DNA of 64,000 nucleotides, taken from assembly GCF_000280495.2 (NCBI RefSeq), contig NZ_CP018016.1:1860001-1924000 (forward strand), written 5' to 3'. Under the pieces are notes generated by a model, which searched no databases, was not told where the DNA came from, and worked only from the letters and a program-made list of their open reading frames with translations. This DNA comes from Kosakonia radicincitans DSM 16656 (GTDB lineage: Bacteria; Pseudomonadota; Gammaproteobacteria; Enterobacterales; Enterobacteriaceae). The stretch's first letter is position 1, and each line of letters opens with the position of its first letter. Positions 16,326 through 26,273 of the stretch are shown one piece after another. The position numbers and the translations under genes were made by a program.

Positions 16326-18494
16326 ATGACAGAGAAAACACACCATTCGCATTCTGCTGCCCCGGTGGTGGGCAATGACGAAATCGATATTGGCCGTTTG
16401 CTCGGCACTATCATTGAAGCTCGCTGGTGGGTACTGGGCATCACCTCGGTGTTTGCACTGATCGCGGTTGTCTACTGCCTGTTTGCGACACCCATTTACA
16501 GCGCCGATTCACTGGTGCAAATCGAACAAAACACCGGCAGTTCACTGGTGCAGGATATCAGCAGCGCCCTGGCGAATAAGCCACCGGCGTCAGATGCGGA
16601 AATCCAGCTTATCCAGTCGCGTATGGTGCTGGGCAAAACCGTTGAGGATCTGGATCTCGACATCTCCGTAGTGAAAAACACCTTTCCGCTGTTCGGTACC
16701 GGCTGGGAGCGGCTGATGGGGAGGCAGAACGAGACGGTGAAAGTCACCACCTTTACGTTGCCTGCCGGGATGAATCAGCAAACCTTTACGCTGAAAGTGC
16801 TGAGCCCAAAACAGTATCAGTTAACCAGCGATGGCGGTTTTGAGGCGCGTGGCGAAGTTGGCAAGTTGTTGAGCAAGCAGGGCGTGACCATGATGGTGAG
16901 CGACATTCTTGCCTCGAATGACTCCGAGTTTACCGTCACTAAATTCTCCACGCTGGGGATGATTAACAACCTGCAAAATAACCTGACGGTAGTGGAAAAC
17001 GGTAAAGATACCGGTGTGCTCAGCCTGACGTATACCGGTGAAGATCGCGATCAGATCCGCGCTATTTTGAACAGCATTACCCGTAATTACCTTGAGCAAA
17101 ATATCGAGCGTAAATCCGAGGAAGCAGCGAAGAGCCTGGTATTCCTCGATAAACAGCTGCCGGAAGTGCGCCACAATCTGGATATCGCAGAAGATAAGCT
17201 CAACACCTATCGCCAGACCAAAGACTCTGTCGATCTGCCGCTGGAAGCCAAATCTGTGCTCGATTCGATGGTCAACATCGACTCGCAGTTGAACGAACTG
17301 ACTTTCCGTGAAGCGGAAATCTCCAAGTTGTATACCAAAGTTCACCCGGCATACCGCACGCTGCTGGAAAAACGTAAAGCGTTGGAAGATGAAAAAGCGA
17401 AGCTGAACAACCGCATTACCGCGATGCCGCAAACGCAACAGGAAATTGTTCGCCTGACGCGTGATGTGGAATCCGGCCAGCAGGTCTATATGCAACTGCT
17501 GAATAAACAGCAGGAACTGCGTATTACCCAGGCCAGTACCGTGGGCGATGTGCGTATTGTTGACCCGGCGATCACTCAGCCTGGCGTGCTGAAGCCGAAG
17601 AAAGCGTTGATCATTCTCGGCAGCATTATTCTTGGCCTGATTGTCTCTGTGGTTGGCGTTCTGCTGCGCTCGTTGTTCAATCGCGGTGTGGAAAGCCCGC
17701 AGATCCTTGAAGAGCACGGCATCAGCGTGTATGCCAGCATCCCGCTTTCCGAATGGCAGAAAGCGCGTGATAGCGTCAAAACCGTTAAGGGCGTGAAGCG
17801 CTACAAGCAGAGCCAGTTGCTGGCGGTGGGTAACCCGACGGATCTGGCGATTGAAGCCGTGCGCAGTCTGCGTACCAGCCTGCACTTCGCCATGATGCAG
17901 TCCACTAATAATGTGTTGATGATGACCGGGGTCAGCCCCTCCATCGGTAAAACCTTTGTCTGCGCCAACCTCGCAGCGGTGATCAGCCAGACGAACAAAC
18001 GTGTGCTGCTCATCGACTGTGACATGCGCAAAGGCTACACCCACGAACTGCTGGGCACCGACAACATTAACGGTTTGTCCGATGTGCTGGCCGGAAAAGG
18101 TTCGGTTGAGAATTGCGCCAAACCAACCTCCATCAGCAATTTCGATCTGGTTCCGCGCGGGCAGGTGCCGCCGAATCCGTCCGAACTGTTGATGAGCGAA
18201 CGTTTTACGCAACTGGTGAAATGGGCCAGCAGTCACTATGACCTGGTGCTGATCGACACCCCGCCAATTCTGGCGGTTACAGATGCGGCGATTGTCGGTC
18301 GTCATGCCGGCACTACGCTGATGGTGGCTCGCTACGCCGTGAATACGCTGAAAGAGATCCAGACCAGCCTGAGCCGCTTCGAACAGAACGGTATTGAGGT
18401 TAAAGGCGTGATCCTGAACTCGATTTTCCGCCGCGCGACGGGCTATCAGGATTACGGCTACTACGAATACGAATACAAGTCCGATTCGAAATAA
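16326..18494 (+). CDS. wzc: Wzc, tyrosine autokinase and polysaccharide co-polymerase
   Basis: Inner-membrane kinase that controls colanic acid chain length and export with Wza. The start at ATG 16326 gives 722 residues (E. coli 720) and begins MTEKTHHSH. It has a membrane helix near 38-58, a Wzz-type periplasmic domain with coiled coil, a second helix near 428-450, and a BY-kinase domain with Walker A GVSPSIGKT, Walker A' VLLIDCDMRKG and Walker B LVLIDTPP. The tail (residues 707-717) has six tyrosines for autophosphorylation, reversed by Wzb. A stem-loop follows before wcaA. Confidence 0.97.
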   Translation: MTEKTHHSHSAAPVVGNDEIDIGRLLGTIIEARWWVLGITSVFALIAVVYCLFATPIYSADSLVQIEQNTGSSLVQDISSALANKPPASDAEIQLIQSRMVLGKTVEDLDLDISVVKNTFPLFGTGWERLMGRQNETVKVTTFTLPAGMNQQTFTLKVLSPKQYQLTSDGGFEARGEVGKLLSKQGVTMMVSDILASNDSEFTVTKFSTLGMINNLQNNLTVVENGKDTGVLSLTYTGEDRDQIRAILNSITRNYLEQNIERKSEEAAKSLVFLDKQLPEVRHNLDIAEDKLNTYRQTKDSVDLPLEAKSVLDSMVNIDSQLNELTFREAEISKLYTKVHPAYRTLLEKRKALEDEKAKLNNRITAMPQTQQEIVRLTRDVESGQQVYMQLLNKQQELRITQASTVGDVRIVDPAITQPGVLKPKKALIILGSIILGLIVSVVGVLLRSLFNRGVESPQILEEHGISVYASIPLSEWQKARDSVKTVKGVKRYKQSQLLAVGNPTDLAIEAVRSLRTSLHFAMMQSTNNVLMMTGVSPSIGKTFVCANLAAVISQTNKRVLLIDCDMRKGYTHELLGTDNINGLSDVLAGKGSVENCAKPTSISNFDLVPRGQVPPNPSELLMSERFTQLVKWASSHYDLVLIDTPPILAVTDAAIVGRHAGTTLMVARYAVNTLKEIQTSLSRFEQNGIEVKGVILNSIFRRATGYQDYGYYEYEYKSDSK

Positions 18495-18525
18495 CCAGTC
18501 CCTCACTTCAATCTTTAGCACGAAC

Positions 18526-18553
18526 TGCTCTCCCTCCGCCCGGGGGGAGAGCA
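18526..18553 (+). terminator. stem-loop between wzc and wcaA
   Basis: A perfect 9-bp stem TGCTCTCCC/GGGAGAGCA with a 10-base G+C-rich loop lies in the 105-base gap. There is no U-tract, so it probably attenuates or marks an RNA-processing site between the export genes and the transferase genes. A hairpin with the same CTCTCCC arm lies before wcaJ. Confidence 0.5.
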
Positions 18554-18599
18554 GACGTGGGGGCGAACGTGGCATGTTGAACGCATTAGGGATCGCATC

Positions 18600-19445
18600 A
18601 TGAGCACAACAGCAAACCCATTAATTTCTATCTATATGCCAACCTGGAACCGGCAACAGCTGGCGATCCGCGCCATTAAATCGGTGCTGCGCCAGGATTA
18701 CCCGCACTGGGAAATGATCGTTGTGGACGACTGTTCCGACGCGTATGAACAACTGCAACAGTTTGTTGAGGAGCTGGGTGATTCACGCGTGAGTTATACG
18801 CGCAACCCCTATAACTCGGGTGCCTGCGCGGTACGTAACCAGGCGATTTTACAGGCGCAGGGGCAGTACATTACCGGGATTGATGACGACGATGAATGGA
18901 CGCCGAACCGACTGTCAGTTTTTCTGGCGCACAAACATCTGCTCAACACCCGCGCGTTTCTCTATGCCAATGATTATCTCTGCCAGGGCGAGGTTTATGC
19001 GCAGCCCACCAGTCTGCCGCTGTATCCGAAATCGCCGTTCTCGCGCAAGCTGTTCTGGAAGCGCAACATCGTCGGCAACCAGGTCTTTACCTGGGCCTGG
19101 CGCTTCAAAGAGAGCTTGTTCGATACGCAACTGAAAGCGGCTCAGGATTACGATATTTTCCTGCGCATGGTGGATGAGTATGGCGAACCGTGGAAGATTG
19201 AAGAAGCCACGCAGATTCTGCACGTTAATCACGGCGAAATGCAAATCACCTCGTCGCCGAAGAAATTCTCTGGCTACTTCCACTTTTATCGGAAGCATAA
19301 AAACAAGTTCGATCGCGCCAGTAAAAAATATCAGTTATTTACGTTGTATCAGATCCGCAATAAGCGCATGACCTGGCGCACGCTGCTGACGTTATTCTCG
19401 CTGCGTAACGGTAAACGACTGGCTGACGGGCTGCGGGGGAAATAA
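18600..19445 (+). CDS. wcaA: WcaA, colanic acid glycosyltransferase (GT2)
   Basis: Family 2 glycosyltransferase of the GT-A fold that acts in the cytoplasm on the lipid-linked colanic acid unit. The 281-residue protein (E. coli 279) opens with ISIYMPTWNRQQLAIRAIKSVL, then has IVVDDCSD near residue 40 and the metal-binding GIDDDDEW near residue 93. Which linkage it forms is not certain. It is the first gene after the wzc-wcaA hairpin and its stop overlaps the wcaB start (TAATG). Confidence 0.95.
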   Translation: MSTTANPLISIYMPTWNRQQLAIRAIKSVLRQDYPHWEMIVVDDCSDAYEQLQQFVEELGDSRVSYTRNPYNSGACAVRNQAILQAQGQYITGIDDDDEWTPNRLSVFLAHKHLLNTRAFLYANDYLCQGEVYAQPTSLPLYPKSPFSRKLFWKRNIVGNQVFTWAWRFKESLFDTQLKAAQDYDIFLRMVDEYGEPWKIEEATQILHVNHGEMQITSSPKKFSGYFHFYRKHKNKFDRASKKYQLFTLYQIRNKRMTWRTLLTLFSLRNGKRLADGLRGK

Positions 19446-19936
19446 TGCGACTGGAAGATTTTCGCGCAAACCACTGGAGCTTGCGCCCTTGCTGCATGGT
19501 TGCGGCTTACCGTATTGCCCACTTTTGCTCCGTGTGGCGCAAAAAACACGTCATCAATAACCTGTGGGCTGCGCCCGCGATCCTGCTCTATCGCTTTGTC
19601 ACCGAGTGTCTGTTTGGCTACGAAATCCAGGCTGCTGCGACCATCGGGCGCCGTTTTACTATCCATCACGGTTATGCGGTGGTGATCAATAAAAATGTGG
19701 TCGCGGGTGATGATTTCACGATTCGCCACGCCGTTACCATCGGTAATCGCGGTGCCGATAATCTGGCCTGCCCGGTGATTGGCAACAATGTCGAGCTGGG
19801 CGCGAATGTGGTGATCATTGGCGACATTACGATTGGCAACAATGTCACTATCGGCGCGGGAAGCGTCGTACTCGACAGCATCCCCGATAACGCGCTGGTG
19901 GTGGGCGAGAAAGCGCGCGTGAAGGTGATCAAATGA
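19445..19936 (+). CDS. wcaB: WcaB, colanic acid O-acetyltransferase (hexapeptide)
   Basis: Serine-acetyltransferase-like enzyme with a left-handed beta helix; in colanic acid synthesis it is assigned one of the sugar O-acetylations. Hexapeptide turns are visible in TIGRRFTIHHGYAVVINKNV and VVIIGDITIGNNVTIGAG, with the catalytic-type histidines HHG near residue 76. The protein has 163 residues (E. coli 162). It overlaps wcaA by one base and wcaC by four (ATGA), so translation is coupled. Confidence 0.94.
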   Translation: MRLEDFRANHWSLRPCCMVAAYRIAHFCSVWRKKHVINNLWAAPAILLYRFVTECLFGYEIQAAATIGRRFTIHHGYAVVINKNVVAGDDFTIRHAVTIGNRGADNLACPVIGNNVELGANVVIIGDITIGNNVTIGAGSVVLDSIPDNALVVGEKARVKVIK

Positions 19937-21150
19937 ATATTTTACAGTTCAATGTCCGCCTTGCCGAAGGCGGCGCTGCGGGCGTGGCGCTGGATTTACA
20001 CCAGCGCGCGCTGCAAAAGGGTATGCAATCACGTTTTATTTATGGCTACGGCAAAGGCGGGAAAAAAAGTGTCAGTCACGATAACTATCCGCAGGTTTAC
20101 AAGCAGACGCCGCGTCTGACTTCCGTTGCTAATCTCGCGCTGTTCCGCCTGTTTAACCGCGACGTTTTTGGCAATTTGAATAACCTTTATCGCACCGTCA
20201 CCCGCACGCAAGGGCCGGTGGTGCTGCACTTTCATGTAATGCACAGCTACTGGCTGAACCTTGATGATTTGGTGGCGTTCTGCCAGAAAGTGAAAGCGCA
20301 CAAACCTGACGTCACGCTGGTCTGGACGCTGCATGATCACTGGAGCGTAACCGGGCGCTGCGCCTTTACCGATGGCTGCGAAGGCTGGAAAGAGAATTGC
20401 CGCAAATGCCCGACACTGAGCAACTATCCGCCGGTGAAGGTGGATCGTGCGCATCAACTGGTCAACCGCAAGCGCCAGTTGTTTAACAATATGCTGGCGC
20501 TGGGCTGCCAGTTTATCTCCCCCAGCCAGCATGTGGCGGACGCTTTTAACAGCCTCTATGGCGCAGGGCGCTGCAACATTATTAATAACGGTATTGATGT
20601 TGCGACCGAGGCGATTCTGGCTGAACTTGCGCCGGTAAAAGCCACCGAAGGAAAACCGAAAATCGCCGTGGTTGCCCATGACCTGCGCTACGACGGTAAA
20701 ACCAATCAGCAACTGGTGCGCGACATCATGGCGCTGGGTGACCGCGTGGAGTTGCACACCTTTGGCAAGTTTTCTCCGTTTGAGGGGCAAAACGTTGTCA
20801 ACCACGGCTTTCTTACAGATAAGCGCCAATTGATGAGCGAACTCAATCAGATGGATGCACTGGTCTTCTCTTCCAGGGTGGATAACTACCCGCTGATCCT
20901 CTGCGAAGCGCTCTCCATTGGCGTGCCGGTGATCGCCACGCACAGCGATGCGGCGCGGGAAGTGTTGCAGAAATCCGGCGGTAAAACTTTTGCCGAACAG
21001 GAGGTGCTGCCGCTGGTGCAGTGCCGTAAAGCAGAAATTGCCCAGGCGGTGTTTGGCGAAAGCCTCGACGCATTTCGCGCGCGCAGCCGCCAGGCCTACA
21101 GTGGACAACAGATGCTGGAGGAATATGTCTCGTTCTATCAGAGTCTGTAG
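19933..21150 (+). CDS. wcaC: WcaC, colanic acid glycosyltransferase (GT4)
   Basis: GT-B fold glycosyltransferase of family 4, cytoplasmic, for the colanic acid repeat unit. At 405 residues it equals the E. coli protein. The N-terminal domain has NVRLAEGGAAGVALDLH, and LHDHWSVTGRCAFTDGCEGW includes a cysteine-rich patch continued by CRKCPTLSNY, typical of this WcaC subgroup. The C-terminal EX7E region is YPLILCEALSIGVPVIA. It overlaps wcaB (4 bases) and wcaD (26 bases). Confidence 0.95.
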   Translation: MNILQFNVRLAEGGAAGVALDLHQRALQKGMQSRFIYGYGKGGKKSVSHDNYPQVYKQTPRLTSVANLALFRLFNRDVFGNLNNLYRTVTRTQGPVVLHFHVMHSYWLNLDDLVAFCQKVKAHKPDVTLVWTLHDHWSVTGRCAFTDGCEGWKENCRKCPTLSNYPPVKVDRAHQLVNRKRQLFNNMLALGCQFISPSQHVADAFNSLYGAGRCNIINNGIDVATEAILAELAPVKATEGKPKIAVVAHDLRYDGKTNQQLVRDIMALGDRVELHTFGKFSPFEGQNVVNHGFLTDKRQLMSELNQMDALVFSSRVDNYPLILCEALSIGVPVIATHSDAAREVLQKSGGKTFAEQEVLPLVQCRKAEIAQAVFGESLDAFRARSRQAYSGQQMLEEYVSFYQSL

Positions 21151-22345
21151 TTACCTGCTGCTGCCGGTGATTTACCTGCTGGTTAACGTGAAAATCATGC
21201 AGCTCGGTGAAAGTTTCCCGATCACGATCGTGACGTTTTTGCCGCTACTGTTGCTGCTCTATCTCGACAAAATCAATCTGAAAAAGTTGATGATTGCACT
21301 GGGGGCCGGAGCCGGGTTAACGCTGTTTAACTTTATTTTTGGTAAATCGCTGGATGCCAGCAAATATGTCACTTCAACCATGCTGTTTGTTTACATTGTG
21401 ATCATTGTTGGCATGGTGTGGAGCATCCGCTTTAAAACCATATCACCGCATAATTACCGCAAGATTTTGCGATTCTTCTATGTGGTTGTGGCAATGGTGG
21501 TGATGCTTGCGGCGATGGAGATGGCTCAGATTATTCTCACCGGTGGGAGTAGTTTGATGGAGGGTATTTCTAAATACCTCATCTACAGCAACAGTTACGT
21601 GCTGAATTTTATCAAGTTCGGCGGTAAGCGTACTACCGCGTTATATTTCGAACCGGCATTCTTCGCTCTGGCATTAATCTCAATTTGGCTCAGTATCAAA
21701 CAGTTTGGTATCAAAACGCCGAAGACCGATGCTATGATTTTGGCAGGGATAGTACTTTCGGGATCGTTCTCTGGGGTAATGACTTTTATCCTGTTTTATT
21801 TGCTGGAGTGGGCATTCCAGTATCTGAACAAAGAGGCGATTCGTAAAAAGTTACCACTGGCAATTATTTCTCTTGCAGTGTTTATTGTCGGTGTGGTTTT
21901 CGCTTTCCCCTATATTGCAGAACGACTCGGCGATTTAGGTACGGAAGGTTCTTCTTCTTATTATCGTATTATCGGTCCGCTGGTGATGGTGGGATATTCA
22001 CTGACCAATATTGATGGGGTAGTAAGATTTGGCTCACTTTATGAATATGTCGCATCATTCGGAATCTTTAACGGTGCAGATGTCGGGAAAACAATAGACA
22101 ATGGGTTGTATCTGCTGATCATTTATTTCTCGTGGTTCGCAGTGTTGTTGACAGGCTGGTATTTGTTCAAAGTCGGGAAAATGATGGTAAATGCCTTTGG
22201 CAATAATCAGAATTTTCGCGTACAGCTTTACCTGTTTACGCCTATATCGTTGTTTTTTACGGGGTCAATTTTTAGCCCGGAATATGCGTTTTTAATTGTT
22301 TGTCCGTTTATTCTGCGTAAAGCGCTGAATATCGTGAATTCATGA
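21125..22345 (+). CDS. wcaD: WcaD, colanic acid polymerase (Wzy-like)
   Basis: Polytopic inner-membrane protein assigned as the polymerase that joins colanic acid repeat units on undecaprenyl pyrophosphate at the periplasmic face. The start is ATG 21125 (MSRSIRV), with GGAGGAAT overlapping it from inside wcaC; this yields 406 residues (E. coli 405). About ten membrane segments are visible, with a conserved loop [20 protein letters not shown] around residues 175-195 and [14 protein letters not shown] near 275. It overlaps wcaC by 26 bases. Confidence 0.94.
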   Translation: MSRSIRVCSYLLLPVIYLLVNVKIMQLGESFPITIVTFLPLLLLLYLDKINLKKLMIALGAGAGLTLFNFIFGKSLDASKYVTSTMLFVYIVIIVGMVWSIRFKTISPHNYRKILRFFYVVVAMVVMLAAMEMAQIILTGGSSLMEGISKYLIYSNSYVLNFIKFGGKRTTALYFEPAFFALALISIWLSIKQFGIKTPKTDAMILAGIVLSGSFSGVMTFILFYLLEWAFQYLNKEAIRKKLPLAIISLAVFIVGVVFAFPYIAERLGDLGTEGSSSYYRIIGPLVMVGYSLTNIDGVVRFGSLYEYVASFGIFNGADVGKTIDNGLYLLIIYFSWFAVLLTGWYLFKVGKMMVNAFGNNQNFRVQLYLFTPISLFFTGSIFSPEYAFLIVCPFILRKALNIVNS

Positions 22346-22358
22346 AAAGGTGGGTCAT

Positions 22359-23105
22359 ATGCTGCTAAGTGTTATTACTGTCGCGTTTCGCAATTATGAA
22401 GGTGTGATGAAGACCTGGCAGTCTCTGGCTCACCTGGCGAAAGCGCAGAATATCGAATTCGAATGGATTGTCGTTGACGGCGGCTCGCAGGATGGTACTG
22501 CGGAATTTCTGAAAAATCTCAACGGACAATACAATTTACGTTTTATCAGCGAGCGTGACAAAGGCATCTATGATGCCATGAATAAAGGCATTGACATGGC
22601 GACGGGACGCTATGCATTGTTTTTGAATTCCGGCGATATTTTCCATGAGGAAATTGTGGATGTTGTTCGCCAGTTAGATGAAGAAAACGAGAACGCCATG
22701 TATATTGGCGATGCGCTGCTGGATTTTGGCGACGGCAACAAATTACGCCGTAGCGCCAAACATGGCTGGTATATTTACCACAGCTTACCGGCCAGCCATC
22801 AGGCTATATTTTTCCCGGTAAATGGTCTGAAAACATACCCCTACGATCTGCAATTTAAAGTCTCTTCCGATTACGCATTAGCGGCCAGAATGTTTAAAGC
22901 CGGTTTTCCTTTCAAACGTTTGAAAGGGCTGGTATCTGAATTTTCAATGGGCGGCGTATCTACCTCTAATAACGTTGAATTGTGCCAGGATGCCCGCAAA
23001 GTTCAGCGTACGATATTACGAGTCCCGGGTTTTTGGGCGCAATTGTCATATATATTGCGCCTGCGGACGACTGGCAAAGCAAAGGCCTTATATAACAAAG
23101 CATAA
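22359..23105 (+). CDS. wcaE: WcaE, colanic acid glycosyltransferase (GT2)
   Basis: Family 2 glycosyltransferase of 248 residues, the E. coli length. ATG 22359 ([12 protein letters not shown]) is chosen over an in-frame GTG at 22350 because AAGGTGG is placed correctly for it. Motifs are [12 protein letters not shown] near residue 36, [14 protein letters not shown] near 65 and FLNSGDIFH near 88, typical of WcaE-like transferases. A fucosyl step has been proposed for the family. It is followed after 22 bases by wcaF. Confidence 0.94.
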   Translation: MLLSVITVAFRNYEGVMKTWQSLAHLAKAQNIEFEWIVVDGGSQDGTAEFLKNLNGQYNLRFISERDKGIYDAMNKGIDMATGRYALFLNSGDIFHEEIVDVVRQLDEENENAMYIGDALLDFGDGNKLRRSAKHGWYIYHSLPASHQAIFFPVNGLKTYPYDLQFKVSSDYALAARMFKAGFPFKRLKGLVSEFSMGGVSTSNNVELCQDARKVQRTILRVPGFWAQLSYILRLRTTGKAKALYNKA

Positions 23106-23127
23106 CGCTCAAATATAGGGAAAAAAG

Positions 23128-23682
23128 ATGCAGGATTTACAAGGATTCTCCGTGCCGAAAGGCTTTCGGGGCGGCAATGCTATTAAGGTTCAACTGTGGT
23201 GGGCGGTACAGGCGACATTATTTGCCTGGTCTCCACAGGTGCTGTATCGCTGGCGTGCATTCCTCTTGCGTTTATTTGGCGCAAAGGTTGGTAAGGGCGT
23301 GGTTATTCGCCCATCGGTAAAGATTACCTACCCGTGGAAATTAACATTAGGCGATTACAGTTGGGTTGGTGATGACGCGGTGTTGTACACCCTTGGCGAT
23401 ATCACCATCGGCGCAAATTCCGTGGTTTCACAGAAATGTTATTTGTGCACCGGCAGTCACGATTATCAGAGCGCGCATTTCGATATTAACGCGACGCCAA
23501 TCGTGATTGGTGAGAAGTGCTGGCTGGCGACGGATGTCTTTGTCGCGCCAGGCGTCTCCATCGGCGACGGGACGGTAGTCGGTGCGCGCAGCAGTGTTTT
23601 TAAATCGCTTCCGGCAAATGCAATTTGCCGTGGCAATCCCGCAGTGGTGACGCGCGAACGCGTTGAAAAGGTAACTCCCTAA
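23128..23682 (+). CDS. wcaF: WcaF, colanic acid O-acetyltransferase (hexapeptide)
   Basis: Left-handed beta-helix acyltransferase of the WcaF/NodL group that acetylates a sugar of colanic acid. It has 184 residues (E. coli 182), hexapeptide repeats such as LGDYSWVGDDAVLYTLGD and VSIGDGTVVGARSSV, and the catalytic GSHDYQSAHF near residue 112. The ending NAICRGNPAVV is characteristic. It precedes gmd by 25 bases, with a GAGGAAA ribosome site between them. Confidence 0.95.
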   Translation: MQDLQGFSVPKGFRGGNAIKVQLWWAVQATLFAWSPQVLYRWRAFLLRLFGAKVGKGVVIRPSVKITYPWKLTLGDYSWVGDDAVLYTLGDITIGANSVVSQKCYLCTGSHDYQSAHFDINATPIVIGEKCWLATDVFVAPGVSIGDGTVVGARSSVFKSLPANAICRGNPAVVTRERVEKVTP

Positions 23683-23707
23683 CAGGGACTATTGAGGAAA
23701 ATAAATT

Positions 23708-24829
23708 ATGTCTAAAGTCGCTCTCATCACCGGCGTAACCGGGCAAGATGGCTCTTATCTGGCAGAACTGCTTCTGGAAAAAGGCTATGAAGTTCATGGT
23801 ATTAAACGCCGTGCTTCCTCATTCAATACCGAGCGTGTGGATCACATCTATCAGGATCCGCACACCTGCAATCCGAAGTTCCATCTGCACTACGGCGACC
23901 TGACGGATACGTCCAACCTGACCCGTATCCTGCAGGAAGTTCAACCGGATGAAGTCTACAACCTGGGCGCAATGAGCCATGTGGCCGTTTCGTTTGAATC
24001 CCCGGAATACACCGCCGACGTGGATGCGATGGGTACGCTGCGTCTGCTGGAAGCGATTCGCTTCCTCGGCCTTGAGAAGAAAACCCGTTTCTACCAGGCA
24101 TCAACCTCTGAACTGTATGGTCTGGTGCAGGAAATTCCGCAGAAAGAGACCACGCCGTTCTACCCGCGTTCTCCGTATGCCGTTGCCAAACTTTACGCCT
24201 ACTGGATCACCGTGAACTACCGTGAATCTTATGGCATGTATGCCTGCAACGGCATTCTGTTCAACCACGAATCTCCGCGTCGCGGCGAAACCTTCGTAAC
24301 CCGTAAAATCACCCGTGCGATCGCCAACATTGCTCAGGGTCTGGAATCCTGCCTGTACCTCGGCAACATGGATTCCCTGCGTGACTGGGGCCATGCGAAA
24401 GACTACGTGAGAATGCAGTGGATGATGCTGCAACAGGAAAAACCGGAAGACTTCGTTATCGCCACCGGCGTGCAGTACTCCGTGCGTCAGTTCGTCGAAA
24501 TGGCAGCAGCGCAACTGGGTATCAAACTGCGCTTTGAAGGCACGGGCGTAGAAGAGAAGGGTATTGTGGTTTCCGTGACCGGCCATGATGCACCGGGCGT
24601 GAAACCGGGTGATGTAATCGTCGCCGTTGACCCGCGCTACTTCCGTCCTGCGGAAGTGGAAACCCTGCTGGGCGATCCGACCAAAGCACACGAAAAACTG
24701 GGCTGGAAACCGGAAACCACGCTGCAGGAGATGGTCTCCGAGATGGTGGCGAAAGATCTGGAAGCAGCGAAAAAACACTCACTGCTTAAAGCCCACGGTT
24801 ACGAGGTTGCCATCGCGCTGGAGTCTTAA
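23708..24829 (+). CDS. gmd: Gmd, GDP-mannose 4,6-dehydratase
   Basis: First step of GDP-L-fucose synthesis: GDP-mannose to GDP-4-keto-6-deoxymannose, with bound NADP. The 373-residue short-chain dehydrogenase has the nucleotide motif [14 protein letters not shown] at residues 9-22, the substrate-binding [13 protein letters not shown], the STSELYG active-site strand and [12 protein letters not shown] with the catalytic YxxxK. It is directly followed by fcl (two bases between), and is supplied by ManC/CpsG encoded downstream. Confidence 0.98.
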   Translation: MSKVALITGVTGQDGSYLAELLLEKGYEVHGIKRRASSFNTERVDHIYQDPHTCNPKFHLHYGDLTDTSNLTRILQEVQPDEVYNLGAMSHVAVSFESPEYTADVDAMGTLRLLEAIRFLGLEKKTRFYQASTSELYGLVQEIPQKETTPFYPRSPYAVAKLYAYWITVNYRESYGMYACNGILFNHESPRRGETFVTRKITRAIANIAQGLESCLYLGNMDSLRDWGHAKDYVRMQWMMLQQEKPEDFVIATGVQYSVRQFVEMAAAQLGIKLRFEGTGVEEKGIVVSVTGHDAPGVKPGDVIVAVDPRYFRPAEVETLLGDPTKAHEKLGWKPETTLQEMVSEMVAKDLEAAKKHSLLKAHGYEVAIALES

Positions 24830-24831
24830 GC

Positions 24832-25797
24832 ATGACCAAACAACGTATTTTCGTGGCTGGCCATCGCGGGATGGTGGGATCAGCCATTGTTCGCCAGCTC
24901 GAACAACGTGCGGATGTTGAACTGGTACTGCGCTCCCGTGAAGAGCTGAACCTGCTGGATTCCGCTGCTGTCGATGCTTTTTTCGCCAGCAACCGTATCG
25001 ACCAGGTTTACCTGGCGGCGGCAAAAGTGGGCGGTATTGTGGCGAACAATACCTACCCGGCGGACTTCATCTACGAAAACATGATGATTGAGAGCAACAT
25101 CATTCACTCAGCGCATAAGCATGACGTGAACAAGCTGTTGTTCCTCGGTTCGTCCTGTATCTACCCGAAACTGGCACACCAACCGATCGCGGAAAGTGAG
25201 CTGTTGCAGGGGACGCTGGAGCCGACCAACGAGCCGTACGCGATTGCCAAGATCGCCGGTATCAAACTGTGCGAGTCCTACAATCGCCAGTATGACCGCG
25301 ACTACCGCTCGGTAATGCCGACGAACCTGTATGGTCCGCACGATAACTTCCACCCGAGCAATTCGCACGTGATCCCGGCGCTGCTGCGCCGCTTCCACGA
25401 GGCGACGCAGGAGAACACGCCGGACGTGGTGGTGTGGGGAAGCGGCACGCCGATGCGTGAATTCCTGCACGTGGACGATATGGCGGCAGCCAGCATCCAT
25501 GTTCAGGAGCTGGCGCGCGAAGTGTGGCAAGAGAACACCGAACCGATGCTGTCGCATATCAACGTTGGTACTGGTGTGGATTGCACGATTCGCGAACTGG
25601 CGCAGACAGTTGCCAGCGTTGTCGGCTACAAAGGCCGCGTGGTGTTTGACGCCACCAAGCCGGACGGTACGCCGCGTAAATTGCTGGATGTGACGCGTCT
25701 GCATCAGCTTGGCTGGTATCACGAGATCTCACTGGAAGCAGGGCTTGCAAGCACCTACCAGTGGTTCCTTGAAAACCAGCACCGGTTCCGGGGGTAG
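24832..25797 (+). CDS. fcl: Fcl (WcaG), GDP-L-fucose synthase
   Basis: NADPH-dependent epimerase-reductase that converts GDP-4-keto-6-deoxymannose to GDP-L-fucose. It has 321 residues as in E. coli. Seen are [17 protein letters not shown] (residues 10-26), [21 protein letters not shown], the active-site SSCIYPK and YAIAKIAG (YxxxK, catalytic Tyr about 136), and [13 protein letters not shown]. It is tightly packed between gmd and gmm. Confidence 0.98.
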   Translation: MTKQRIFVAGHRGMVGSAIVRQLEQRADVELVLRSREELNLLDSAAVDAFFASNRIDQVYLAAAKVGGIVANNTYPADFIYENMMIESNIIHSAHKHDVNKLLFLGSSCIYPKLAHQPIAESELLQGTLEPTNEPYAIAKIAGIKLCESYNRQYDRDYRSVMPTNLYGPHDNFHPSNSHVIPALLRRFHEATQENTPDVVVWGSGTPMREFLHVDDMAAASIHVQELAREVWQENTEPMLSHINVGTGVDCTIRELAQTVASVVGYKGRVVFDATKPDGTPRKLLDVTRLHQLGWYHEISLEAGLASTYQWFLENQHRFRG

Positions 25798-25799
25798 GC

Positions 25800-26273
25800 A
25801 TGTTTTTGAGTCAGGAAGATTTTGCCACGGTGGTGCGCTCCACTCCGCTGATTTCCATCGATTTGATCGTGGAAAACTCACGCGGCGAGTTTTTGCTCGG
25901 CAAGCGCACTAACCGTCCGGCCCAGGGATACTGGTTTGTGCCGGGCGGACGCGTGCAAAAGGACGAACCGCTGGCGGCCGCTTTCGAGCGGCTGACCCTG
26001 GCGGAACTGGGGCTGCGCCTGCCGATGTCTGCAGGCGAGTTTTACGGCGTCTGGCAGCACTTCTATGACGATAATTTCTCCGGTAGCGATTTTTCCACCC
26101 ACTACATTGTGCTGGGTTTCCGCCTGCGCGTGGACGAGCAAACGCTCGCACTGCCGCCGGATCAGCACAATGACTATCGCTGGGGGACGCCGGAGTCGCT
26201 GATTGCCGACCCGCTGGTGCATGACAACAGCCGCGCCTATTTCCTCGACGCACAGGGAGTACCGGGCTTATGA
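25800..26273 (+). CDS. gmm: Gmm (NudD, WcaH), GDP-mannose mannosyl hydrolase
   Basis: Nudix-related enzyme that hydrolyses GDP-mannose and GDP-glucose to GDP and the free sugar with inversion, thought to tune GDP-mannose supply in colanic acid synthesis. The 157-residue protein carries the modified Nudix box [23 protein letters not shown] (short form shown by its ends GGRVQKDE and LAELG), which lacks a standard Nudix glutamate as usual in this family. It follows fcl by two bases and overlaps wcaI by four (ATGA). Confidence 0.95.
   Translation: MFLSQEDFATVVRSTPLISIDLIVENSRGEFLLGKRTNRPAQGYWFVPGGRVQKDEPLAAAFERLTLAELGLRLPMSAGEFYGVWQHFYDDNFSGSDFSTHYIVLGFRLRVDEQTLALPPDQHNDYRWGTPESLIADPLVHDNSRAYFLDAQGVPGL

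Noticed and set aside
16821-18575. 584-codon open frame on the minus strand opposite wzc
   Set aside because: Lies entirely antisense to a well-conserved kinase gene; composition (His, Arg, Gln, Phe rich) is what the complement of G+C-biased codons gives, with no ribosome site or family likeness.
20029-21108. 359-codon open frame antisense to wcaC
   Set aside because: Antisense shadow caused by lack of stop codons opposite a G+C-rich gene; no motif.
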